Part shown: positions 1-6,396 of the stretch, in pieces
Numbering within the stretch: position 1 is the stretch's first letter
Layout: every line of letters begins with the position of its first letter
Assembly: GCA_007119305.1 (NCBI GenBank)
Contig: SKPY01000366.1
Coordinates: forward strand, 1 to 7,820
Direction of reading: 5' to 3'
Origin: Nitriliruptorales bacterium
Lineage (GTDB): Bacteria > Actinomycetota > Nitriliruptoria > Euzebyales > Egibacteraceae
DNA length: 7,820 nt
Translations under genes and position numbers: made by a program
Notes under the pieces: model-generated
What the model was told of the DNA's origin: nothing
The model's input: only the letters and a program-made list of their open reading frames with translations
The model's database searches: none

Positions 1-364
1 CGACCTCGACCGTCTCGCGCAACCGGGCGAGCGGGCGCTCGAACGGGATCCCGGACCACTGCTCGACGATCACCTCGCTCGACGTGCCGAGGCCGAGCGT
101 GAACCGTCCCTGCGACAGGTGGGACAGGCTCGCCGCCGTGGCCGCGAGCAGCCAGGGGCTGCGTGTTGCGACCGGTGCGACCGCCACACCGAGGTCGATG
201 CCGTCCACGCCCGCAGCGACCGCTCCGAGCAGCGACGCGAAGTCCGGGCCTGCCACCTCGGTGGCCCAGGCGCCCGTGTAGCCCCAGTCACGCGCCTGTC
301 CCACGAGGCCGGGGACCTCGTGCAGGGGCAGACCGGCGACCGGCAGGCTCACCGCAAGTTCCAT
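1..364 (-). CDS. LLM-class F420-dependent oxidoreductase, N-terminal part (3' end cut by window)
   Basis: The reverse strand reads open from an ATG at 364 to the window edge, giving 121 residues beginning MELAVSLPVAGL. The sequence has the look of the luciferase-like monooxygenase (bacterial TIM-barrel) fold. It starts with a first beta strand (residues 2-8). A GYTGAWATEV segment (28-37) follows, then a DLGVAVAPVATRSPW stretch (57-71). A glycine-rich GRFTLGLGTS motif (86-95) comes next, then a W-(4)-F-x-R-P-L-x-R-L-R-E segment (103-117). That last pattern is typical of actinobacterial F420-dependent members, which use reduced or oxidised coenzyme F420 for hydride transfer in the cytoplasm. 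The substrate cannot be told from this part. The start is supported by GGGGAG (plus-strand 370-375) five bases upstream of the ATG. Family members are usually about 280-350 residues, so well over half is missing. It is divergent from ppk across 126 bp. An FMN-dependent relative is possible but less likely. Confidence 0.85.
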   Translation of the reverse strand, partial: MELAVSLPVAGLPLHEVPGLVGQARDWGYTGAWATEVAGPDFASLLGAVAAGVDGIDLGVAVAPVATRSPWLLAATAASLSHLSQGRFTLGLGTSSEVIVEQWSGIPFERPLARLRETVEV

Positions 365-369
365 GTGCG

Positions 370-375
370 CTCCCC
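370..375 (-). promoter_or_regulatory. Ribosome binding site of the luciferase-like oxidoreductase
   Basis: Read on the minus strand this is GGGGAG, five bases before the ATG at 364. It supports that ATG as the start. I could not identify a convincing -10/-35 pair for this gene on the minus strand. Confidence 0.6.
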
Positions 376-418
376 TCGTCCGTTGTCGTGCCAGCGACCG
401 CCATGGAGGTGCTGAGGC

Positions 419-446
419 GGGACACCGGCCCGCACGCCGGTAGCAT
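419..446 (+). promoter_or_regulatory. Candidate ppk promoter
   Basis: TAGCAT at 441-446 fits the actinobacterial TANNNT -10 pattern. GGGACA at 419-424 matches the last four bases of the TTGACA -35 box, with a 16-bp spacer. Transcription would begin around 452-454, leaving a leader of roughly 40 bases that carries the AGAGGAG ribosome binding site. The prediction rests on pattern only; such hexamers occur by chance, although the AT-containing box stands out in this GC-rich DNA. An inverted repeat occupies the spacer (see separate entry). Confidence 0.4.
424..441. repeat. Perfect 6-bp inverted repeat (ACCGGC-N6-GCCGGT), possible operator
   Basis: ACCGGC at 424-429 and GCCGGT at 436-441 are exact reverse complements separated by six bases (CCGCAC). 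The dyad fills the spacer between the candidate -35 and -10 boxes of ppk, and its last base is the first base of the TAGCAT box. It lies between two divergent genes, so it is unlikely to be a terminator. A dimeric repressor bound here would cover the ppk promoter. Short GC palindromes are common in DNA of this composition, so the operator role is inference. Confidence 0.35.
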
Positions 447-478
447 GACAGATCACCGGACGTGCAGCCCGCCCGCGC

Positions 479-485
479 AGAGGAG
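479..485 (+). promoter_or_regulatory. Ribosome binding site deciding the ppk start
   Basis: AGAGGAG is a strong match to the anti-Shine-Dalgarno sequence. It lies five bases before the GTG at 491 but overlaps the upstream in-frame GTG at 485, which therefore cannot be served by it. This is the main reason for placing the ppk start at 491. Confidence 0.75.
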
Positions 486-490
486 TGACG

Positions 491-2635
491 GTGAGCGACC
501 TCGACACGAGCCGCACCGGCTCTGGGGTCGTCCTGCCCGCGAGCACGACCGCACCGCCGCCCACCGCGGAGCTCGACCTCAGCGACCCGTCGCTGTACCT
601 GAACCGTGAGCTGTCGTGGTTGGAGTTCAACCGCCGTGTCCTCGCCCAGGCGACCGACTCCAACGTCCCCTTGCTCGAGCGCCTGCAGTTCCTCGCGATC
701 TTCGCGACGAACCTCGACGAGTTCTTCATGGTGCGCGTGGCCGGCCTGAAGCGTCAGGTGTCCGCCGGTGTCACCCGTCGCACCCCCGACGGACGCACCC
801 CCGCCGAGCTGCTGACGGACATCGCGCAGCGGCTGCGGCCCATGCTGCAGTCGGCCCAGGACTGCCTGCACGATCAGCTCCTGCCGTTGCTGGCCCGCAA
901 CGGCGTGCTGCTGCGCTCGATCCACGAGCTGTCGGACGCCCAGCGGGCCGAGCTCGACTGCTACTTCGAAGACGAGGTGTTCCCGGTCCTGACCCCCCTC
1001 GCGGTCGACCCCGGGCACCCCTTCCCGTACATCTCCAACCTCTCGCTGTCGCTCGCGGTGATCCTGCGCGACCACAAGAGCGGGGAAGGCAAGTTCGCCC
1101 GCGTGAAGGTGCCGACCGGGGTGCTGTCACGCTTCGCCCCGGTGTCGGGCGGTGGGGGCTGGATCCCGCTCGAGGAGCTCATCGAGGCGCATCTCGACCG
1201 GCTCTTCCCGGGCATGGAGATCGTGTCCGCCTACGCGTTCCGGGTGACCCGCAACGCCGACCTCGACCTCGAGGAGGAAGAGGCCGACGACCTCCTCATG
1301 GCGATCGAGCAGGAGCTGCGGCGGCGGCGCTTCGGTGCGGTGGTGCGCCTCGAGGTTGCCGAGCGGATGAGCGACCGGGTCCTCGGACTGCTCCAGGACG
1401 AGCTCCAGGTCGGCGACATGGACTCCTACCGCATCGGCGGTCTGCTCGGCCTCGGCGACCTGTCCGCCCTCGCGGCCCTCGACATTCCGCGCCTGCACTG
1501 GAAGCCGTGGTCCCCGGTCCCCCACCCCCGGCTGGACAGCGGCGACGAGGAGCCCGTCGACGTGTTCGCCGAGATCGAGCGGGGGGACATCCTCGTCCAC
1601 CACCCCTACGACAGCTTCGAGCACACGGTGGCGCGCTTCGTCGTGGCCGCCAGCGAGGATCCCCACGTGCTCGCGATCAAGCAGACGCTGTACCGCACGT
1701 CGGGTGATTCACCGATCGTGCACGCGCTGATCAAGGCCGCCGAGCGCGGCAAGCAGGTGGTGGCCCTCGTCGAGCTCAAGGCGCGCTTCGACGAGCAGGC
1801 GAACATCGCCTGGGCCCGCAAGCTCGAGAAGGCGGGGGTGCACGTCGTCTACGGCCTCGTCGGGCTGAAGACGCACTCGAAGACCTCGCTGGTGGTCCGT
1901 CACGAGGACGAGGGGATCCGCCGGTACGCCCACATCGGCACGGGCAACTACCATCCGAAGACCGCCGCGCTCTACACCGACCTCGGGCTCATGACCTGTG
2001 ACCCGGAGATCGGTGCCGACCTGACCGACCTGTTCAACTACCTGACCGGCTACGCCCGCCACGACCCCTACCGGGCGCTGCTCGTGGCCCCGATCGCGCT
2101 GCGCGACCGGATCCGTCGGCTGATCCAGCGCGAGATCGAGCTCCACTGCCCCGAGCGGCCGGGCCTGATCCGCCTGAAGCTCAACGCGCTGCTCGACGCC
2201 CAGCTCATCGCCGACCTGTACCGGGCGTCGCGTGCCGGGGTGCGGGTCGACATCGTCTGCCGCAGCATCTGCGCGCTGCGGCCTGGGGTCCTCGGCGTGA
2301 GCGACCGCATCCGGGTGGTCTCGATCGTGGGCCGCTTCCTCGAGCACTCGCGGATCATGCAGTTCGGTCCGGAAGAGGTCTGGATCGGGTCGGGCGACTG
2401 GATGCCGCGCAACCTCGATCGCCGCGTCGAGGTCTTCACCCCCGTCCGCGACCCGGCGCTGCGCGGGGAGCTGTGCGGGATCCTCGACCTGCACATGGCC
2501 GACAACGTCCAGGGCTGGAGCCTCATGCCCGACGGCAGCTGGATACGCCGGTTCCCCGCCGACGGTGAGCGCCCGATCAACAGCCAGGTGGCGCTGATGG
2601 AGCAGGCCCGGTCCCGGACCGTGCACCGACGCTGA
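491..2635 (+). CDS. ppk1: Polyphosphate kinase 1
   Basis: PPK1 transfers the terminal phosphate of ATP reversibly to a growing inorganic polyphosphate chain, through a phosphohistidine intermediate. The 714-residue product has the usual family length and domain order. The N-terminal domain has the LNRELSWLEFNRRVL motif (about residues 37-51) and LQFLAIFATNLDEFFMVRV (65-83). The head domain follows (about 120-330), then two phospholipase-D-like catalytic domains. HHPYDSF (370-376), KQTLYRTSGDS (397-407) and LVELKARFDEQANIAW (426-441) carry the conserved active-site arginines. The expected autophosphorylated histidine is H462 in the THSKTSLVVR segment, and the second catalytic histidine is H619 in GRFLEHSR. 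Start: the GTG at 491 is preferred over the in-frame GTG at 485 because AGAGGAG sits five bases upstream. The first ~35 residues are Ser/Thr/Pro-rich and probably flexible. No mutT-like, exopolyphosphatase or phosphate-transport gene is next to it in this window. Identification is firm. Confidence 0.97.
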   Translation: MSDLDTSRTGSGVVLPASTTAPPPTAELDLSDPSLYLNRELSWLEFNRRVLAQATDSNVPLLERLQFLAIFATNLDEFFMVRVAGLKRQVSAGVTRRTPDGRTPAELLTDIAQRLRPMLQSAQDCLHDQLLPLLARNGVLLRSIHELSDAQRAELDCYFEDEVFPVLTPLAVDPGHPFPYISNLSLSLAVILRDHKSGEGKFARVKVPTGVLSRFAPVSGGGGWIPLEELIEAHLDRLFPGMEIVSAYAFRVTRNADLDLEEEEADDLLMAIEQELRRRRFGAVVRLEVAERMSDRVLGLLQDELQVGDMDSYRIGGLLGLGDLSALAALDIPRLHWKPWSPVPHPRLDSGDEEPVDVFAEIERGDILVHHPYDSFEHTVARFVVAASEDPHVLAIKQTLYRTSGDSPIVHALIKAAERGKQVVALVELKARFDEQANIAWARKLEKAGVHVVYGLVGLKTHSKTSLVVRHEDEGIRRYAHIGTGNYHPKTAALYTDLGLMTCDPEIGADLTDLFNYLTGYARHDPYRALLVAPIALRDRIRRLIQREIELHCPERPGLIRLKLNALLDAQLIADLYRASRAGVRVDIVCRSICALRPGVLGVSDRIRVVSIVGRFLEHSRIMQFGPEEVWIGSGDWMPRNLDRRVEVFTPVRDPALRGELCGILDLHMADNVQGWSLMPDGSWIRRFPADGERPINSQVALMEQARSRTVHRR

Positions 2636-2690
2636 GGCGCCCCGCGCCGGCACGGGCCATCCGGCCACGGCACCCGCCCCGGGACACGGC

Positions 2691-2696
2691 TACGCT
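2691..2696 (+). promoter_or_regulatory. Candidate -10 box of the ABC exporter operon
   Basis: TACGCT fits TANNNT and lies in the 96-bp gap between the ppk stop and the ATG at 2732. No good -35 hexamer is visible 16-18 bases upstream. If used, transcription would begin near 2703. That would remove the in-frame TTG at 2696 from the mRNA and leave a short leader with CGGGAG (2716-2721) ten bases before the ATG. The pair may equally be transcribed by read-through from ppk. Confidence 0.35.
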
Positions 2697-2731
2697 TGCC
2701 TGCTCGCCGCGTCGACGGGAGCCCCACACGC

Positions 2732-4531
2732 ATGGCCGCAACGACAACCCGCCCAGCCGACCGCGCCGGCATCGTCCGGCGCGGTTTCCGCGTGCTCGGG
2801 ATGGGCATCCGCCTGCAGCCCCGGTCGTTCGCCGTGGCGGTGGGCGGCGCGGCGCTCTACGGAGCGATGACCGTGGCGAGCGCGGTCGTGCTCGGCCGGG
2901 TCACCGACGGGGTCATCGTCGCCGCGTTCGCCGCCGGGGAGGTGCCACGCGCTGCGCTCGCCGCCGGGAGCGCCGCCATCGTCGGCGTGGCGGTGGCCAA
3001 GGCGCTGGGGATCATCCTGCGCCGCACCGGCGCGACGTACATGCAGGCGCGCCTCGAGGCGCTCTTCCGCCGCCGGGTCACCGAGCAGTACCAGCGGCTG
3101 CCCCTCGCGTGGCACCAGCGCCGCAGCACCGGCTCCCTGCTGTCCAACGCCAACGCCGACGTCGAGTCGATGTGGTGGCCCATCGCGCCGCTGCCGTTCG
3201 CGCTCGGCGTGCTCGTGATGCTCGCGATCACCGGGGCGGCCCTGGTCACCACCGACCTCGCGCTGACGGGCGTGGCCCTGCTCGTGGGCCCGGCGCTCGG
3301 CGTCCTCAACTGGCGCTACAACCGGCGCATCAAAGGTCCGGCGACCCGCGCGCAGCAGCTCCGGGCCGATGTGTCCGGCGTCGCACACGAGAGCTTCGAC
3401 GCCGCACTCGTGGTCAAGACGCTCGGCCGCGAGCGCGCCGAGACCGCGCGCTTCCGCCGTGAGTCCGAGCGCCTGCGCGACGAGCTCGTGCAGATGGGGC
3501 GCATCCGGGCGCTCTACGAGCCGCTGCTCGACGCCCTGCCCCATGCCGGGGTCCTGCTCATCGTGGTCGTGGGCTCCTGGCGGGTCGCGACCGGCGCGCT
3601 CAGCGCGGGAGAGCTGGTCACGTTCGCCTACCTGTTCACGCTGCTCGCCTTCCCGCTCCGGCTGTTCGGGTTCCTGCTGTCAGAGCTCCCGCGTGCCGTG
3701 GTCGGCTGGGACCGGGTCCGCACCGTCCTCGACGCCGACGAGGCGCTGCCGGACGGCGAGGGCGGCATCGACGGGGACCACCCGGCACGCGTCGACGTCC
3801 TGTCGCTGGCGTTCACCTACCCCGCGCAGGGGCGCGCGCCGGCCGGGCGCGGGCTGCGTGACGTGACCTTCTCCGCAGCGCCCGGCCGCACGATCGCGCT
3901 CGTGGGAGCGACCGGCGCGGGCAAGTCGACCGTCGCGAACCTGCTCGTGCGCCTCGCCGACCCCGACGCCGGCACCGTGGCCATCGATCGTCGAGACGTC
4001 CGCGGCGTCGCGCGGGCCGCCCTCGCACAGCACGTCGGGGTGGTGTTCCAGCAGTCGTTCCTGTTCGACGCTTCCGTGCGGGACAACGTCACCCTCGGCG
4101 AGCCCTACGACGACGACGCGGTCGCAGCAGCGCTGCGGCTGGCGCAGGCCTGGGACTTCGTGAGCGCGCTGCCGGAGGGCCTCGACACGGTGGTGGGCGA
4201 GCGGGGGACCTCGCTGTCGGGTGGGCAGCGCCAGCGCCTCGCGCTGGCCCGCGCCCTCGTCCGCCGGCCCCGCCTGCTGATCCTCGACGATGCGACCTCG
4301 AGCGTGGACGCGGCGGTGGAGGCCGCGATCCTGCGTGGCCTGCAAGAGGCCGCCCTGCCCTCGACCGTGGTCGTCATCGCGTACCGGCGCGCGACGATCG
4401 CGCTGGCCGACGAGATCGTCTTCATCGCCGACGGCGCAGTCCGCGCGCGGGGCAGCCACGAGCACCTGCTCGCCGCCGAGCCCGCCTACGCCCGGCTCGT
4501 CTCCGCCCACGACAGCAGGGCGGAGCCGTGA
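2732..4531 (+). CDS. ABC exporter half-transporter, subunit with degenerate catalytic site
   Basis: This 599-residue protein has the membrane domain-ATPase layout of type IV (ABCB-like) exporters. Six hydrophobic segments lie near residues 33-56, 78-96, 148-168, 175-193, 268-287 and 293-318. The nucleotide-binding domain follows: A-loop Tyr363, Walker A GATGAGKST (392-400), Q-loop Gln440, signature LSGGQ (495-499) and Walker B LLILD (515-519). Two catalytic residues are non-canonical. The position after the Walker B Asp is Asp520 instead of Glu, and the switch position is Tyr551 (IAYR) instead of His. This is the pattern of the degenerate half of heterodimeric exporters. The next gene overlaps by 4 bp and supplies the complementary half. 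The ATG at 2732 is chosen over an in-frame TTG at 2696 because CGGGAG lies ten bases upstream and the TTG overlaps a -10 candidate. Substrate unknown: drugs, lipids and peptides are all possible. The pair lacks accessory genes that would decide it. Confidence 0.93.
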   Translation: MAATTTRPADRAGIVRRGFRVLGMGIRLQPRSFAVAVGGAALYGAMTVASAVVLGRVTDGVIVAAFAAGEVPRAALAAGSAAIVGVAVAKALGIILRRTGATYMQARLEALFRRRVTEQYQRLPLAWHQRRSTGSLLSNANADVESMWWPIAPLPFALGVLVMLAITGAALVTTDLALTGVALLVGPALGVLNWRYNRRIKGPATRAQQLRADVSGVAHESFDAALVVKTLGRERAETARFRRESERLRDELVQMGRIRALYEPLLDALPHAGVLLIVVVGSWRVATGALSAGELVTFAYLFTLLAFPLRLFGFLLSELPRAVVGWDRVRTVLDADEALPDGEGGIDGDHPARVDVLSLAFTYPAQGRAPAGRGLRDVTFSAAPGRTIALVGATGAGKSTVANLLVRLADPDAGTVAIDRRDVRGVARAALAQHVGVVFQQSFLFDASVRDNVTLGEPYDDDAVAAALRLAQAWDFVSALPEGLDTVVGERGTSLSGGQRQRLALARALVRRPRLLILDDATSSVDAAVEAAILRGLQEAALPSTVVVIAYRRATIALADEIVFIADGAVRARGSHEHLLAAEPAYARLVSAHDSRAEP

Positions 4532-6387
4532 GCGCCCGCATGACCGGCAGACGCGAGCCCGTGACCGCGGCTGGGGCCTGGAACACGCTCGTGCGCGGGT
4601 TCAAGCTGTCCCCGGAGCTCCGGCGTGGCCTCGGCGTCACCCTGCTCCTCGCCATGATCGCTACGGGCGGCAAGGTGGTGGTGCCGGTCGCGCTCCAGGT
4701 CACCTTCGACCGCGGTCTGCTCACCCCGGCGGGCGTGCAGCCGGACGTGATCATCCGCTACTGCCTCGCCGCCGTCGCGGTCCTCGCCGGCGCCGCCGTC
4801 GCGGGGTACTTCATGAACCGCCGGCTGGTCGAGGCGACCGAGACGGCGCTGTCGAACCTGCGGGTGCGCACCTTCCGCCACATCCACGACCTGTCCCAGG
4901 CCCATCACGACGCGGAGCACCGCGGCTCGCTCGTGTCGCGGGTCACGGCCGACGTGGACACGATCAGCCGGTTCATGCAGTGGGGTGGGATCCTGCTCGT
5001 CGTCAACCTCGGCCAGCTCGTGCTCGCCACCGCGGTCATGGCCGTCTACAGCTGGCAGCTGACCCTCGTGGTGGTCGTGACCATCGCCCCCCTCGTCGCG
5101 GTGCTGCGCTGGTTCCAGCAGCGCCTGTCGGTGGCCTACGACCTCGTGCGTGCCCGCGTCGGCGACATGCTGACCGCCGTGAGCGAGAGCGTGATGGGCG
5201 CAGCGGTCATCCGCGCCTACGGCATCGAGGACCGCACCAACCGCCGCGTCCGCACGACCGTGGACCGCTACTTCGAGGCCCAGTACCGGGCCGGACGCCT
5301 GAGTGCGTTCATGTTCTCCTCCGGCGAGGTCTTCGCCGCCGTCGCGCTGGCGGCCGCCCTCGCGCTCGGCGTGGTCCTGGGCACGGGCGGCCAGGTCACG
5401 GAGGGCCAGCTCGTGGCGTTCATGTTCCTCATCACCCTCTTCGTCGGACCCGTCCAGGTCGCCACGGAGGTGCTCGACCAGGCCCAGACCGCCATCGCCG
5501 GGTGGCGCCGGGTGCTCGACGTCCTCGACACGCCCGCGGACGTCGCGGACCCCGCGTTGCGTGCGGACGGCGGGCGGGACATCCCGCCCGGCCCGCTCGG
5601 CGTGCGCTTCGAAGGCGTGCGCTTCGCCTACCCCGTGCGCGGCAGGCCACACGAGCGCGGGCCCGCGGTGCTGCGTGACGTGAGCGTGACCATCGCGCCG
5701 CAGTCGCGGGTCGCGGTGGTCGGGGAGACGGGCTCGGGCAAGAGCACGTTCGCCAAGCTCCTCACGCGCCTCGCCGATCCCACGCAGGGCACGATCAGGC
5801 TGAACGGCGCGGCGCTGTCCGACGTGCGCTTCGACAGCCTGCGCGAGCGGGTCATCATGGTCCCCCAGGACGACGTCCTGTTCGACACCACGATCCTCGG
5901 CAACGCGCGCCTCGCCCGCGCCGACCTGAGCCGCGAGCAGGCACAGCTCGCCTTCACCGAGCTCGGCCTGCGGGACTGGCTCGACGCCCTGCCCGAGGGC
6001 CTCGACACCCCGGTCGGCGAGCGTGGCGAGCACCTGTCGGTGGGCGAGCGCCAGCTCGTCGCGCTCGCCCGTGCCTACGTCGCCAACCCGGACCTGCTGG
6101 TGCTCGACGAGGCGACGAGCGCCGTCGACCCCGCCACCGAGGTCCGCCTCCAGCGCGCCCTGGAAGGCCTCACCCGCGGTCGCACCGCCCTCGCGATCGC
6201 GCACCGCCTGTCGACGGCGGAGGCGGCCGACGAGGTCCTGGTCTTCGACCAAGGCCGGCTGGTCCAGCGGGGCCACCACCGCGACCTCGTCGCCCGCCCG
6301 GGGGTCTACCGGGACCTGCACGCGAGCTGGAGCGCCCGGCAGACCGCGCCTGCCCAGGTGGGCGCGCAGGCGCACGTCGCGCGCTAG
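4528..6387 (+). CDS. ABC exporter half-transporter, catalytically intact subunit
   Basis: This 619-residue half-transporter is the partner of the preceding gene. Its GTG overlaps the previous stop (GTGA, 4528-4531), implying translational coupling and near-equal synthesis. AGGG at 4517-4520 lies seven bases before the GTG; an ATG at 4540 is an alternative start. Six hydrophobic segments lie near residues 33-58, 77-97, 152-175, 177-198, 260-285 and 295-315. The ATPase domain has A-loop Tyr368, Walker A GETGSGKST (399-407), Q-loop Gln447, Walker B LLVLDE with catalytic Glu528, D-loop SAVD and switch His559 (IAHR). Its signature is LSVGE (503-507) instead of LSGGQ. The intact Walker/His set pairs with LSGGQ of the partner, while LSVGE faces the partner's defective Walker B. 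About 20 Ala/Gln-rich residues follow the ATPase domain with no recognised function. The TAG stop also forms part of a -10-like box for the next gene. Substrate unknown. Confidence 0.93.
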   Translation: MSARMTGRREPVTAAGAWNTLVRGFKLSPELRRGLGVTLLLAMIATGGKVVVPVALQVTFDRGLLTPAGVQPDVIIRYCLAAVAVLAGAAVAGYFMNRRLVEATETALSNLRVRTFRHIHDLSQAHHDAEHRGSLVSRVTADVDTISRFMQWGGILLVVNLGQLVLATAVMAVYSWQLTLVVVVTIAPLVAVLRWFQQRLSVAYDLVRARVGDMLTAVSESVMGAAVIRAYGIEDRTNRRVRTTVDRYFEAQYRAGRLSAFMFSSGEVFAAVALAAALALGVVLGTGGQVTEGQLVAFMFLITLFVGPVQVATEVLDQAQTAIAGWRRVLDVLDTPADVADPALRADGGRDIPPGPLGVRFEGVRFAYPVRGRPHERGPAVLRDVSVTIAPQSRVAVVGETGSGKSTFAKLLTRLADPTQGTIRLNGAALSDVRFDSLRERVIMVPQDDVLFDTTILGNARLARADLSREQAQLAFTELGLRDWLDALPEGLDTPVGERGEHLSVGERQLVALARAYVANPDLLVLDEATSAVDPATEVRLQRALEGLTRGRTALAIAHRLSTAEAADEVLVFDQGRLVQRGHHRDLVARPGVYRDLHASWSARQTAPAQVGAQAHVAR

Positions 6388-6390
6388 GGT
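6385..6390 (+). promoter_or_regulatory. Candidate -10 box for a leaderless gamma-glutamyltransferase-family transcript
   Basis: TAGGGT fits the TANNNT -10 pattern and ends six bases before the ATG at 6397. Transcription would therefore begin at or within a base or so of that A, giving an mRNA without a leader. Actinobacteria commonly use such leaderless transcripts. The first three bases are the TAG stop of the upstream ABC gene. There is no purine-rich ribosome binding site in the 9-base gap (GGTCCCGCC), which fits leaderless initiation. The alternative is read-through with start by coupling. Confidence 0.5.
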
Positions 6391-6396
6391 CCCGCC

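Noticed and set aside
2636..2648. A GC-only hairpin (GGCGC-CCC-GCGCC) right after the ppk stop, considered as a terminator.
   Set aside because: The stem is only five base pairs with a three-base loop and no T-run follows. Such palindromes are frequent in this composition, so I could not call a terminator.
2655..2666. GGCC-ATCC-GGCC small inverted repeat in the ppk-exporter gap.
   Set aside because: Four-base arms that do not extend further and no T-tract; within chance expectation for GC-rich DNA.
1709..2668. A 319-codon minus-strand open frame opposite the catalytic half of ppk.
   Set aside because: It lies opposite the most conserved PPK1 motifs, has no recognisable motif itself and shows the same shadow composition as the other antisense frames.
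2696..2731. An N-terminal extension of 12 residues for the first ABC gene from a TTG start.
   Set aside because: TTG is a rare start, it overlaps the TACGCT -10 candidate, and no ribosome binding site precedes it at proper spacing. The ATG at 2732 has CGGGAG upstream.
4290..5678. A 462-codon plus-strand frame spanning the junction of the two ABC genes.
   Set aside because: Its translation is mostly Arg/Pro/Ala/Gly repeats in an alternative frame. The two ABC frames covering the same bases have full functional motifs on both sides of the junction.
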